Positions 1 through 13,259 of a stretch of 64,000 bases of DNA are shown in pieces. The stretch is from Odontesthes bonariensis (taxonomy: Eukaryota > Chordata > Actinopteri > Atheriniformes > Atherinopsidae). The DNA lies in NCBI RefSeq assembly GCF_027942865.1, contig NC_134526.1, positions 22,487,784-22,551,783 of the forward strand. The letters are read 5' to 3'. Every line of letters begins with the position of its first letter. Position 1 is the first letter of the stretch. The notes under the pieces are model-generated. The model was given only the letters and a program-made list of their open reading frames with translations, was not told the origin of the DNA and did no database searches. The position numbers were made by a program, and so were the translations under genes.

Positions 1-2
1 GT

Positions 3-101
3 AAGAATGTGTGGAAGAAGCTACGGGACAGATACGTGAAGGCAAAGAAGAGGGCAGAGACTCTGGTGATGCCGGGGGCTTCAAACCTTCACCTCTTTTA
101 A
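3..101 (+). pseudogene. MADF (Myb/SANT-like) domain fragment at window edge
   Basis: Reading from base 3, the first ~20 codons spell a stretch with the pattern KNVWKKLRDRYVKAKKR, typical of the second half of a MADF DNA-binding domain (W-K-x-L-R-D-R-Y-x-K). MADF domains occur in host transcription factors and in the accessory protein of PIF/Harbinger transposons. The frame closes at 99-101. A neighbouring frame then continues with a plausible Gly/Pro linker, which suggests a small indel in an old copy or an exon whose end I cannot place. The upstream part lies outside the window, so a live gene cannot be separated from a transposon relic. Confidence 0.35.
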
Positions 102-1290
102 CTGAATTAAAAAATTTAAATGATCTGAAAACTGCAGCAGTATCATTAATTACAGTATTCTTGCTCTTGACAGCGGCATTGTTTTCTTCTCCACTTTCGT
201 GGTTGTAGAGTAGCGGTAACCTTCACCTTCACGTAGCAGCGCCACCTCTGTGACGGAGAAAATTGCAACTACTGGCGCATCGACTTGCGCCACTATATAG
301 GGTCCTATGGCGGGCACGAACTCGTGACGTCATCAACACCGTTCGCGCGAGCAGACGCGGCAACCATGCTAGAGCCTTAAGAATCAGCCTTAAGTGGCTT
401 TGCAACCATTTTTTTTTGGTTTAAATGTTAGGCAAAGAGGGCAGTGAAACAGGTTGCAACAAGACGTGCAGCGTTCAATTTTTGGCGTAGTGCCGGTGTT
501 ATGCCAGAGGGTAATATTGAAATATGCATCTGTAAGAGACATATGTCATAATAAGTAAAACAAAATTATATCAACAATATATGATATAACTCAGTTTTCT
601 TGGTCTTGGAAAATGGCAAATTTAAGTGAGCACTATCGATACGATAACAACGCTAAAGACTACCCAAAAGTAAAACACCTGATTCTTTCAAATTAATATA
701 ACTTTACAGTATATAGTGTGCAACGTAACGTTCTAGTGAATAAAGACTGTTTCTGTTTCTTCATATGACGAAAAGTTGTTGTCACTCGACTTTTACTCAC
801 CTCGTCGTCTCCACATTTCAAATGGGGAACGAAAAATACTCGCTTCCGGTCCTGACAGTGCAGGTCTGCAGCCAGACCCCTCTCATATTGAGAGAGAAAA
901 AAACTAAACCCTAGTCTCTGGTATTAACTCCCTTTTCCTTTAAATAGTTCAAATTCTTGTCAATAACCTACATATTCAAGCGTACGGAAGAACTTTTCAT
1001 AGTTCATCTGATTCTTCTTTTCCATCATGTATCTGACAATTAGATTTTTTGTTTCAAGGCACGTGTCAGAAGACAGTCGACTCAAAAGCTTTCATCAACC
1101 ACTGTTGGTCTTTCTGGTGTCTTTATCAGTTAACCATGCTGACGGCCTCGAGTTGAATCCAAGTGTTGCATTTCGAACCCACAGCGTGCGATTGAAGGTG
1201 AAAGCGAACCAATCGGAGAAAAACCGAGAACATTAGAAGTGGGTTCAACTACAGATTGTGATGCATTCTGAGAGACAAAATGTCAACACA
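102..1290. other. Intronic/intergenic DNA left of the mpst last exon
   Basis: No gene is supported here. At 285-370 there is a short GC-rich patch with a TATA-like CTATATAG and a CRE-like TGACGTCA, which could be a promoter belonging to the MADF-bearing element to its left. The rest is AT-rich. If the mpst exon at 1562 is joined to exons left of the window, all of this is mpst intron. Confidence 0.4.
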
Positions 1291-1292
1291 CA

Positions 1293-1465
1293 CAGTGCCC
1301 TCCATAATGTTTGGGACAAAGTCACCTTTTGCTTACAGTTCCCCCTCTGCTCCTCAGTGTAAAATTCTAAAGTGCACATTCCAGACTTTATTTTAAAGTC
1401 ATTTTCCCACATTTCAGTTCCACCGTGTAGAAATTGCAACACTCTTTATACACAGTCCCCCTCAG
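1293..1465. mobile_element. Tc1/mariner-type miniature element
   Basis: The segment opens with CAGTGCCCTCCATAATGTTT and continues GGGACAAAG, followed by an internal TTCCACCGTGTAGAAATT block and an ACAGTCCCCCTCA block. I recognise these as a very common short non-autonomous Tc1/mariner-like element of fish genomes. It sits about 100 bp upstream of the last mpst exon, inside the preceding intron. Its right end is poorly defined and no coding capacity remains. The family assignment rests on remembered consensus text. Confidence 0.55.
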
Positions 1466-1561
1466 GGAGAAAGAAGTGGAATATTCTGCAAATATCGAGC
1501 CAGTGACCTGCTTCTTTATTTGTCTCCCGCCTTCTCTCCCTCCTCTGTCTCACCCTCTCAG

Positions 1562-1860
1562 ACGTACTGCCTGGACATTTCCCCGGAGCGATCAACATGC
1601 CGTTCACGTCCTTCCTGGATGCTTCCGGAAAGCAGCACGGAACGGAGCGTCTGGCCCAGCTCTTCAGGGAGGCCGGGGTGGACCTGGAGCGGCCGCTCTG
1701 GGCCTCCTGCGGTTCTGGTGTCACGGCGTGCCAAGTGGTTCTGGCCGCTCACCGGCTCGGCCGCCCCGGGGTCAGCGTTTATGATGGTTCCTGGAGTGAA
1801 TGGTTTAAAAGAGCTTCGCCAGAACACATCATTTCAGAGGGGGAGGGAAAGAAGGGGTGA
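1562..1860 (+). CDS. mpst: Mercaptopyruvate sulfurtransferase, last coding exon (partial gene)
   Basis: MPST moves sulfur from 3-mercaptopyruvate to thiol acceptors, in cytosol and mitochondria, and feeds H2S and persulfide metabolism. This exon follows a CAG acceptor (1559-1561), is entered in phase 1 and ends at TGA 1858-1860. It encodes the end of the second rhodanese domain: PGHFPGAINMPF, then the active-site loop CGSGVTAC, then YDGSWSEW and a final ISEGEGKKG. The loop CGSGVTA is the MPST version; thiosulfate sulfurtransferase has CRKGVTA. Its catalytic cysteine is present. Earlier exons lie left of the window. An AATAAA at 1890-1895 could end the transcript 30 bases after the stop. In human, MPST lies near TEX33, IL2RB and C1QTNF6, as here. 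Confidence 0.9.
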
Positions 1861-3405
1861 TCCGATGAGCAATTATCAAGCAGGGTGCAAATAAATGATA
1901 TTATTCCTTTTATTCCTTTATTAGTCCCATTTCTGGGAAACTTGCAAACAAATGCAATGTTACATTTTGACTAGACTCTTTGTAGTTTTTACTAATGCTG
2001 AGGTGGTAGAACACACTATGGAAGGCTGTTCACATGAAAAGTTATTGACTAACTAGAGACTTTGACCGGGGGTGACATATTATGTTCTCTTTCTTTCCTG
2101 AAATAATGTGATTTTTTTTTTTTTTTTTTCCTTTCTTGTTACTTTGTCGAGCGCTTTGATGAATGAATGCATGAGTCACTTCTGTTGCATACATGTAGAT
2201 TGTTCTGTCTGTTTCTCGTTAATAATTTGGCTTCATGGAAGCAAAAACTTTTTTGGAAATCTGTGTCTTTAAAAGGAATATTGATACAAGTCCCACATAA
2301 ATATTGCCGACCTTCCTGAGACATCGCAGAATTAATAAAATGAAAAAGGTTTCATTAACGCCATATGTAGAGGTAACAAGGGGACCACTACTCTAGTTTC
2401 AGTCCAGTCCCTCTCCATGATGGAGGTTGTGTCTGCTAAATTCTTAGACTAAAGCTCATCTATTTGAGCTTTTTCTTACACCAGGATGACTATCTTTGGC
2501 AGTATTAGGAACAGTATTTAACTAACATGTATGCATAAATGCATATTGCAGAGTTGCTCAGAAAAGTGCCTTAAATCTGCACATTCATTCAAACCTGCAA
2601 CAGTGTCTTTTGTTACAAGTGGCTTTATGTTGTCATCAGTGATGTGTTGAAGTGGGCCAGGTGTTATTGTGACCGCTGTTTACTGTTCTGATTATTTTTT
2701 TCATTTAAAAGAGTGCAGAGACAAGAATTAGATGAAGCTCCAACTGCAGTGCTTAGAATAGAATAATCCTCTGTAATATTAAGAACAGAGCAAACTTAGC
2801 GGGTTAATAAAGTAGGGCTTCAAAAGGATGGAGGTGCTCAGGAGCTTGGCCACAACGTGTGCAATGGTTATGTTGCTCATCACATGTCGCTTATTGTACA
2901 TGATGGCATTAAATGCATTATTACACGTATTTTCTTTAAAGGATTTGATTAAAATCAAGAAATTCAAAGCTACAGAAAATTATTCTTTCCTTTTTGATCT
3001 ATTAATATGTACATATTAATATATATACATATATACAGATACAATCTGATATGTGTGTGTGTGTGCGGAAAAGAAAAGGAAAAAAAAGCAACAACTTTTG
3101 ACTCAAATGGCACAGCAAAGATGGCCGACCATCCGTGACGCACGTGACTGGGATGTCCCGTATACTGCCTGAAGGTCCTTGCGAAATAAACAAATTGGGG
3201 TCCTTTCTCGCAGACTGCTAGTTGTCGAAACGGTTTTCAGAGTCACATTGTTTTACATAACTCTGTTCGATTACCCCCAATTTTACCTCTACATTTAAAA
3301 GTGTGCGCTTAGGCGATAGTGTAAGAACATACGTTTCATACGGCGTGGTAGTTTATGCCCTAACTGGCGGAGTAGTTTTGTTTCTAAGCGTGGTTTTGTA
3401 TTTTC
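1861..3405. other. Intergenic region between mpst and ube2i
   Basis: The AATAAA at 1890-1895 is the likely mpst poly(A) signal. A poly(T) run lies at 2111-2129 and a short (TG)n at 3050-3064. No coding signal is visible. The last ~300 bases rise in CpG and contain an AAGATGGCC (YY1-like) motif near 3119 and an E-box CACGTGAC at 3141-3148. They are the best candidate for the ube2i promoter region. Confidence 0.5.
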
Positions 3406-3513
3406 AGTCGCCGTCATAGCGGAGGGAACGTTAGCATTAGCAACGCAAGCAAGCTAGCCCTGAAACCAACCTAACGCGAATTGTAATAATCAAACGAATT
3501 GGGAAAAAAAGAG
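3406..3513 (+). promoter_or_regulatory. ube2i: Putative non-coding first exon of ube2i (5' UTR)
   Basis: A CpG-containing stretch ends with a good splice donor, GAG|GTAAAC, at 3513/3514. The ATG exon of ube2i begins after an acceptor at 3791-3792, so an upstream untranslated exon is needed, and this is the nearest fitting donor. The start of the exon is a guess. A transcript end or CAGE tag would settle it. Confidence 0.4.
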
Positions 3514-3806
3514 GTAAACTGCCTGGACTAGATATGTTTTAACACTAGAGTGACCTAATTTCTTTGTTTTGTTGTTTCCTTGAGTGGTATTTTTTGAGTC
3601 CTGTGCCGAAGACTGCAGTGGCAAAATCAGATGTTTTTATCGTTAATACTGTCTTATTAACAAATGATACCGCTGAATGTTCGTAATTAAATCGATTAAT
3701 GGCGTTATATTGGTAGAAACAACAAAGGCGACGTGTGCGGTGTTTGTACAGCTTGAATGAAATTGATTAGTTTCGGATTTGTTTTTCCACAGGGAGGCGT
3801 TGATGA

Positions 3807-5648
<1,842 letters not shown>

Positions 5649-5789
5649 AGGGAAGCGCTGCCCTCTGTCCCGCCTGAGCAGCCTGAGGCCACAGTGGTAC
5701 CAGACGGGAGGCAGGAAGCTACTGACGGACCACTCCAATAAGAATCCATTTTTAAGTATTATACTGTTGCACAGGTGACAAACGAGCCT

Positions 5790-5820
<31 letters not shown>

Positions 5821-6960
5821 CTTCCTTTGATAAACTTCAACAATTCAATAAGATTAAGATTGTACCTGTCTTTTAAGGAACTTTTTATGCATCTTCAATG
5901 CATAGCTGATGATGATGATGATGCCAGAACTCTGCTGTCAGTGTGACATTTGTAACTCTTGTATATCTCCAGTTTTCCCACGAGTGCTAAGCTTGCTCGT
6001 GCCTCCATGAATACCATTAGTAACGTGTTGACAGAGCTGTACAAAGACAGACTTCATGTCCAAACCACTCTGTGTAAGGCTCGGCAGAGGAGATCTCATC
6101 CGTTGTACCCTCTTCCACTTTTTATCAATCCACCGCGGCTCAGAGGTGACACGAATAGTCCCCCCCCCCCCCGAGTGTTCCTGCGAGCTGTGAAGCTGCG
6201 GTCAGAAGCACAACGACGTTAATTCTTTATTACACACCCGCCACATCTAAGTTTTGAGAAAAGCATCCAAGGAAAATGTGTCACTCAAGAAGAAGACAAT
6301 CCAGGCACCAACGTGTTGGTCACGAACCAAACTGTGGAACTTCTTTTAGTAGGAAAAGAAGCTCTGTCCTTTAAAGGAAGCAGTTAAGGGACTGAAAAAA
6401 AGGCAAGGAGGGTCACAGCTTTGCTTCCTCCAGTCGTCCTCTATTCCAATTCAAGATGCTTTGTGGAAAGATTCTTTTTGCGAATCCAGCTGAAAGTGAA
6501 ACTCGGTCACAGGCTCATTCATTTATCGAGGTGTTGCCTTCTCCCAGAGACGCCGTCGCGTCACATTGTAAAAGTCAGCAAATCTGTTGTTGCGTGTTCG
6601 TTTGATTAGTCAACTCTTAACGCACGATGCTTCCAAAAAACGAACATCAAATGGTTCAAAGCCCAAAAACAAATCCAGCCAGCTGCCAGAAGCTGAAGGA
6701 TCCTGATTGGAACGGCCTCTCAGCATCCCAACGACGACAGAAGAAAGTGCACTTGATAAAAGACAAAGGCCTGAGATTTTTTTTTCCCCTTTTTTTTTTT
6801 TTTTTTGCCTCGAAACGTCTGAGTGCATGTACATAATATAAATAACAGAAAACTGTGGAAGTTATGTTTTATATTGTTTTAGCCAGTTGACATTGTGTGT
6901 GATTATTATAACAAAAGGACACAATAAATGGTCTGAAATTGTGAAATAAAGTTGAATAAA
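5649..6960 (+). other. ube2i: ube2i 3' untranslated region
   Basis: The 1.3 kb after the stop codon lacks coding signal and ends in three closely spaced AATAAA signals at 6923-6928, 6945-6950 and 6955-6960, so transcripts probably end near 6975. It contains a 30-base poly(T) tract at 5791-5820, a short GAT repeat near 5909, a C run near 6161 and another T-rich tract at 6778-6807. Long 3' UTRs are usual for UBE2I. The extent is inferred from the poly(A) signals. Confidence 0.6.
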
Positions 6961-7626
6961 AAGTTGAAAATTCAGTGACTTGCTTTTTTTGGGGGGTTGG
7001 ATCAATGTATTAGTGTTTTAATCTCTTATTCAGTAGGGAGATCTTTCCTTTGTTCAGAACTATTCATGGACAAAGATGTCACGCAGGAACTTTTGAGTGT
7101 TTTAGGTCTTTAGTTTATCAAGAGGATCCACTTTTCCTTAGACATAAGAAAGTATGTGTTTAAGAGATATTAGTGTGTGCATTATCTGACTATTTCCTTT
7201 ACGTTTCAGCATGTTCCAGATCTCTAAGCTGTTTTTTGGACATAAACAAAACCGATAAATGACACGTGCCAAAATTAGAATGAACCGAGGCAACGTTGCA
7301 AAGGAGAGTGGGCCAAAAGAGACTGATAACACTATACAGGAAGTCATTACTTCACTTTGTTAAACTTAGTTCTACAAGCTATTAATTCATAGGGTGAACT
7401 TTAGTTGTTGACCTGAGGTTGTATTCACCACATTTTGAGATGGATCCTTGCTTGTTGCGGTTGAATATCGCAGCTTTCTCTTGTTTGTTCTTGTCCGAGG
7501 TGACACCTGATGTCATGTTCCTGCATTCTGAAGAAATTTAACACCTTCTAACGCCTCGGGTTTTTCCTGCTCTGCTTCACCTCCCCGGTGGTTTTTCATC
7601 TCAGTTGACCTCATTTGACCAAAAAG
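6961..7626. other. Short intergenic gap between ube2i and cimip4
   Basis: No gene, repeat or clear regulatory motif stands out. The two genes lie head-to-tail, and the cimip4 promoter must fall here unless it has an upstream untranslated exon. Confidence 0.4.
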
Positions 7627-9658
7627 ATGCCAAAGACCAAGGTGAGAAGCCGACTCTTTTTACGCAAAGTTATATTTTCCGGCTGTCATTTGTTTTGACC
7701 CGCTGTTTTGCAGGTGAAAGCTGTTGTAATCCCAGAGGTCCCAGCCTTATTGCTGCCTAACTATGTCGATGCTGCTGGATCGACCTCGCATCACCAGAAC
7801 TATCACAGCTTGAGCCACTGCCTGCGCACTAACATATTCCCAGGTCTGTTTATTACTTCACCGTCTCCGTTTCCTCTCCTGACATCTAAAGGTTTTGTTA
7901 GAGTAGCTCACTTTAAAAACAAGCCAGTCCCACAGCAGGAAAAAAAAACGTCCGGCAGATGTTTTTGTAATAGAAGCTAAAACCTGAATTAAACTGTTGT
8001 CTCCTGATCCCTTTCGTGTCAGATTAGATTATGTTTTTCACTTAAGGGATTCCGAGTAGGTCTTGGTTCAATGTTGGGCGTCTCAAAGGCTTTGGTAAGC
8101 ATTTTAGTCAAATTGAACTTAAAAAAGGACGCAAAAAAACTGCAAGTCATTTCAACCCTATATGTGGTTTAGCTTTTTTTTTTCACCATGATGTGAATGG
8201 ATCCCAATGCACATAGACCCTGCCCTCTTTTTTTTTTTTTTTTTTTGTTTTCAATTCAATTAATCAGACTACAGGACATTTTTAATTTGACACTGAAATA
8301 TTGTTAAATTGTTAAACTATTTGCCCACACAGTTCTCCGGAGGGGTGAACCTCTCCTCAGCTCCTCCCCTCTGAAAGACAGACTAGGGACTCTTCCGTTT
8401 TCTCCCATTTCTGCCTTCTCGTCTACTCTCTCCTCTGTTTTCCCACCTGCGACGGAGGTCTGAGGAGGAGCTAAGCAAGGACGCACTGGTGCGCCGTTTA
8501 ACTTTGCCAGACAGGTTGCCCCTGTCCTAATGATTTTCAAATGTTTGTCTATTCTGTTTGTCTAAAAGGCCTCTTTCAATGAACAAAGCGCAACAAGCTG
8601 TAGGGTAACTGCAGATATATGTAGGTCGGAATGACAAGTGAGTGCTGGGATGAAGTGACTCCATCCTCTGCTGCACTCACATGTTTGTGGCCATGCAGAC
8701 ATGACGGGAGGAGTAAATAAAGGAAGTCCAGAGTAACTTGAGCTGTATTAACCTGTTGAATTATTCATCTGTGTGTCACCGTTGCCACGTGAACTGCAAC
8801 ACACTCCACTAGGTGGCACACAAACTTACCCTCTCTCGCTGTGCTTGCTCGGATGACTGATGTGTGTTGTTTCCCCTCTTTTTATATTAGTTTCTTACTG
8901 AAGAATTTGTTGTTTTGGAACACTCCCTCCTCCCACTGTCCAAAAACATGCATGTTAAGTTAATTGGTGTCTCTAAAATTGTCCTTAGGAGTGAGTGTGA
9001 GCGTGTGTGGTTGATTGTCTGGTTTGTCTCTGTGTGGCCCTGTGATGGACTGGCAGCCTGTCCAGGGTGTATCCCGCCTCTCGCCCATTGACCGCTGGGA
9101 TAGCCCCCCCCCCCTGCCGCCACCCGACCGACGGATTCAGCGGTTATAGAAAATGGATGGATGGATGGATGGATGGAACACTCCCGACAAGCTAACGTGG
9201 GAAATAATACACTGCCTTAGCACCAGCAAACATGTCAAGATGCTGATGCATTTTAAACGAGCTTTTTAGTTGTTGCATTTTTTATTTCTCCAAATTACTC
9301 TTTCCAACTTTTGATCCAAGCCGCTGACCTCTCTGTGTTCAGGTGCCCCTTCAACATGGAAATCCCTCACCAGCGACTCCTATATCAGCCACCCTCTGAC
9401 TAACTGGCCTGCCGACCCCTATCCGTGGTACGGTCATAAAACGGATGAAGTGGGTAAGTACTTTTTCCCCCTCCTCTTTTCTGCACACATCTGCCTTCCT
9501 TGCTGCAATGTGATTGTTGTGATGCACTTTGTTTCCAATATGCGTTTAACTGACGTTGTTGTGTCTTGTCTGCAGTCCAGTGGACAGAGAGAAACATCAT
9601 GAACCAGAAGCTCAATAAGTTACTGACGCACATGGAAAACAAGGGCACCGCAAAATGA
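7627..9658 (+). CDS. cimip4: Probable ciliary microtubule inner protein 4 (TEX33-like)
   Basis: Four small exons join in phase: 7627-7641, 7714-7843, 9343-9453 and 9576-9658. They give 112 residues, beginning MPKTKVKAVVIPEVP and ending HMENKGTAK. The C-terminal half (LRTNIFPG..., then PYPWYGHKTDEVVQWTERN, then IMNQKLNKLL) matches the pattern I remember for human TEX33/CIMIP4 (NLFRGA..., HWHGRKTDDLGRWHQKN, AMNLNLQKAL). That protein is thought to sit inside axonemal doublet microtubules of cilia and sperm. The position between mpst and il2rb also fits human 22q12. There is no signal peptide or membrane segment. The protein is much shorter than the human one (about 280 aa), as if the variable N-terminus were missing, so an upstream exon may exist. 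AATAAA lies at 9900-9905. Confidence 0.7.
8920..9180 (+). repeat. Common fish interspersed repeat with (GGAT)n tail
   Basis: The stretch contains blocks I recognise from a very abundant fish repeat: CCAAAAACATGCATGTTAAG, TTAATTGGTGTCTCTAAA, GACTGGCAGCCTGTCCAGGG, TGTATCCCGCCTCTCGCCCA and GAAAATGGATGG, ending in five or six GGAT units at about 9153-9177. It lies in the second intron of cimip4, in the sense direction. Such GGAT-tailed copies are usually treated as LINE or SINE 3' ends, but I cannot name the family with certainty. Confidence 0.6.
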
Positions 9659-12600
9659 GGTCCTGTTTCCTACCTTGACACCACAACACACACAGCGCCC
9701 TTATGATTCATACTTCAGATTACTGTGGACAAGCAAGCGGCGCTGCGTAACGACTGTGAACTTGTAACTACAGAAACAAGAGAAAAACTGTTTGAGATGA
9801 TGTTCCTTTTAAAAGATTTTTGGCTAGACTTAAAGATGTCCTGCGATGCCTGGCTTAACCAAAAACTTTGTGTGTCCACATGTGTAGTTTGTGTTGGAAA
9901 ATAAAACAGAAAATGATCAGAAGGTTTCTGAGATGCATTTATTTCGTTTTGATTAAGACCTTGTTAGATTCGGGTCACAGAGAGCACTTATCTCCCAACT
10001 CATACTGAAACTAAGGACTGGGTGCTGGAGGCAGCTGATGGGGATATTTATCACTGTATGATGTGTAAAGGTAGTACAATGGAAGTGGTTTTAACAGAAA
10101 CCACTGAAACTTGCTATTTTGTCACAACTTGTCGTAGCAATCTGATCCATTCTTTACTACAGAGAAAAAGAGAGCCTGGGACCCTGTTTGAAGCTGCAGT
10201 CACTGACGTGCGCAAGCTGCCAAAATCTGGCCCAGCTCTTTGGTACAGATAGAAGCGCTTTCTTGTTTAAACATAAACTGCAAAAATGTGATTCAATTTA
10301 AACCAATTCACGCAAAACATCATGTTTCACCCCATTATTCTGAGTTCTGAATTGTTTTGTTATGCCGTATTTTCATGTCGTGGCACTATTGGTCACTCAT
10401 CCCACAGATTCCCGCCTTATTAGCATAGTGTGTTTTGGCTAATGTGTGGTGCATTTTACAGGTCTGCTAGCTTCAGTTAGACTGTAGACATGATAGTGGC
10501 AAATCTTTTATGAAGTCAAAACACATTTGTCAACTACTTTTTAGTTTATAACCAGTCAAAACACTTGTCTCCATGAGCATAGTAGCTAGCTAAGATGAGC
10601 ATTTAGCATGCCTGTACCTAAGTCCGAGCTCACACAAGCTGCAAACATTGCCAGCGGATTAATTTATTCAAGCTTATTTGGACTCTTCTTATAGTGCTGG
10701 CAGGCCGAGTGCCAAGTTGTATGACTTGCTCATTTAAGAAGTAACCCTCTGCATCACAGGATGTTGAGCTTAGTCACCTCAGGCGTTACTTACAGGAATT
10801 GAACACATTTTACTGTCTACATAAAACGGTGTTAAAGAGAGAGCATTCATAGAGCTTATTTTTAGCTCAAACTAATTTTGCAGACGTTTTTATACCAAAG
10901 AAAATATTAATTGTGTTGTTTCCAGGAGAAACATGTTGTTGTTGTTTTTTTTTTTTATAGCACTCTCTTGTTGTTTTCTTCTCACCTCCACCCTACAACC
11001 CCCACCCCCCCATCTTTGTGGTATTTTCATTTGAGGCTGCTTTCTGAGCACAAACATCACCGTGGTCTTCTTAGCGGCTTCCCGCCACAGGCACTGTGGA
11101 CTCTGACCTTTCAGAGAGTATGTGCTCTTCCTCACTTTTTGCTCTTGCACCTCCTCTGCACAAACATAAGCTCTCCAACCCAGTCTGCCCCTTTACCACC
11201 TCGAGCTGATTTTGACACAACTTGAGGTGTTAAATTACAGCCAGTGGGCGACTGCTATCACATCACCCTTTGGCCTACTGCAGGACTGACAGTCAAACAT
11301 TAAGAGTTGCATCAGATGTTCTGTTGAATGTATGAATGGTTTGTAGGCCAATACGAATCATATGGAGACATGTTACACAATGGCCCCTTGATGAACTTTA
11401 AGTCTGCTTGATATCAGATCTATCTCCAAACCTACGTTGATCTAAGAGATTATGTTTGCATCATCACGGTGCTCACATGTTGACATTTACCTTTTCTGAG
11501 TTTCCCTTGTATATATATGGATTGTCTTTGACTTCATATATGGGGGCCTTGTCATAATGAAGCAAGCATGTTGTGGTAGTTGCCAACATATTCAAGCTTA
11601 ATTTAAATGGAAAGATCCTTTCCCAAAAACCCACATGAGGGTTATGAACAAGGAATAAAGCGCTGCCACTGAAAGATTTGTTCTTTTGCGTCCACAATCA
11701 TGCGTGTTAGATTCTCTCTCGTGGTCACATTTGACGCGTTGGCTGTGGTCGTCAGCGATGGACATATAAATTGAGGTCCGTTGCTCCACAAATACAACAT
11801 TTATGGACCACCAGGCAACAAACAAGCTGCTGTTTTGACTTTCATAGTCGCTTTCCTCTCTGTAGCACTTGTATAGATGCAACTGCAGTGGTTGTGGCTA
11901 TAAGAGCAGCGGTTTGGACACACTACAGCTTTTGTGTGAGAGAGAAATATATGTCACTCAGTATAACCCCCCCCTGATTCTAAATCTGGTAGCTTTAGCC
12001 TCTTTAATCTTTTGAATCTTCTGTTTTAAAGCAGAGTTTCACCAACACAAACCACTTCATAGAACAGTGAGTTTCTCTCTCTACAAGCCACTTTACATCG
12101 CAATTGAAACAGGATGTGGTGTTGCTTTTTTTTTTCTTCTTGTTTTCAGTACAATTATTGTAGCCTTAAACTGAGCAATGGAGACCGATAGCGGCTGCTG
12201 GTGGGGAGCAGGAGGAGGCGCTCTGAGCAAGGTGCACCCCCCCACACTTCGCCTACCCGCCCCCGCCCCCGCACCCTTCCCTCCACTAACTACAACACCT
12301 CCTGTCGGTCTCCACCCTGGCCCGTCCCCTCTCACTATCACTCACCGCTGCATGAAGCTTCCTGTAAGGCCTATGCACAAGCTGTGGTTTCAAGTGGAAA
12401 ATGTCACTGGGCACTTAAAAGAAAAAGAGGGGTGAGAACGAGGAGACAGAGGGATGAGTGACAGGTTGCATAAGACAGAGAGATAGTGATGTACAAGTAG
12501 TATGACAGACGGACAGAAAGGCTCAGACGTAAAGGAGATCTTCCCATCAGTCCAGAGGAGCAAGTGGGGATGTCTTTCTTCTTGATGACCACCTGCTGCA

Positions 12601-13239
12601 AAGACTCTTGAGGTACTTTTTTCAAGCTAATTCTGCTCACATTTAACACAACAATGAAAAGAATAATGTGTAGGTTTCTTGTAACAACTTTAAAATGCTC
12701 AAATATATGCATTAAAATAACACACTTCAGTGTCTTCTGGCTTGTAAGTGATAGTTTTTGCTCTTTTTCAAGAGAAAGCCTTTTTTTATCTCAAAAGCAA
12801 GGTTTGTCCTGTACGTGCATGAATTACTGTTCACTTTTCAAGTTAGTCTGACCCAGCCTTGACTGACTCATAATGTGCGACTTTTAACAAAAAGAAAAGT
12901 GACATCATCGTAATACATTGCCTGCTGGATCAACATTAAACTAAATCTCTGTAAGGATGGCACTTGAATTAGCCCTATGGCCAAAATAAGCTATTTGTTC
13001 ATGTGTTCATGTGTTTTTATGTTCTCTGTAGGTGCTAGTGCTTTCAGTCAAGTTTCATTTGGTGACAGAAACTTTCAGCATGAGTATTTTGCTTGCTGGG
13101 GATCTAGTATTTTGATGACTGAGGCCAGCTTTTTGGTTGTCATGGTTAGGTGACAGAAATGAGTTGCGCATCTGAGGAACATTTCTGCTAAACGCGTTCA
13201 TCTTGCTTTGCTCGATTCATTGACTATGTCTGCCCACAG
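9659..13239. other. Intergenic region between cimip4 and il2rb
   Basis: After the cimip4 3' UTR (signal at 9900-9905) there is about 3.3 kb with no supported gene. A C-rich stretch at 12230-12330 and several T-rich runs produce the open frames seen here, but none has recognisable domains or coding character. The il2rb promoter and at least one untranslated exon should lie here, because the il2rb start codon sits 20 bases after a splice acceptor (CCCACAG, ending 13239). Confidence 0.45.
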
Positions 13240-13259
13240 TCACATCGCAGCCGTTGGCC

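Noticed and set aside
1446-1894. Alternative frames overlapping the mpst exon
   Set aside because: Only the frame with PGAINMPF and CGSGVTAC is coding; the others are shadows in GC-rich DNA.
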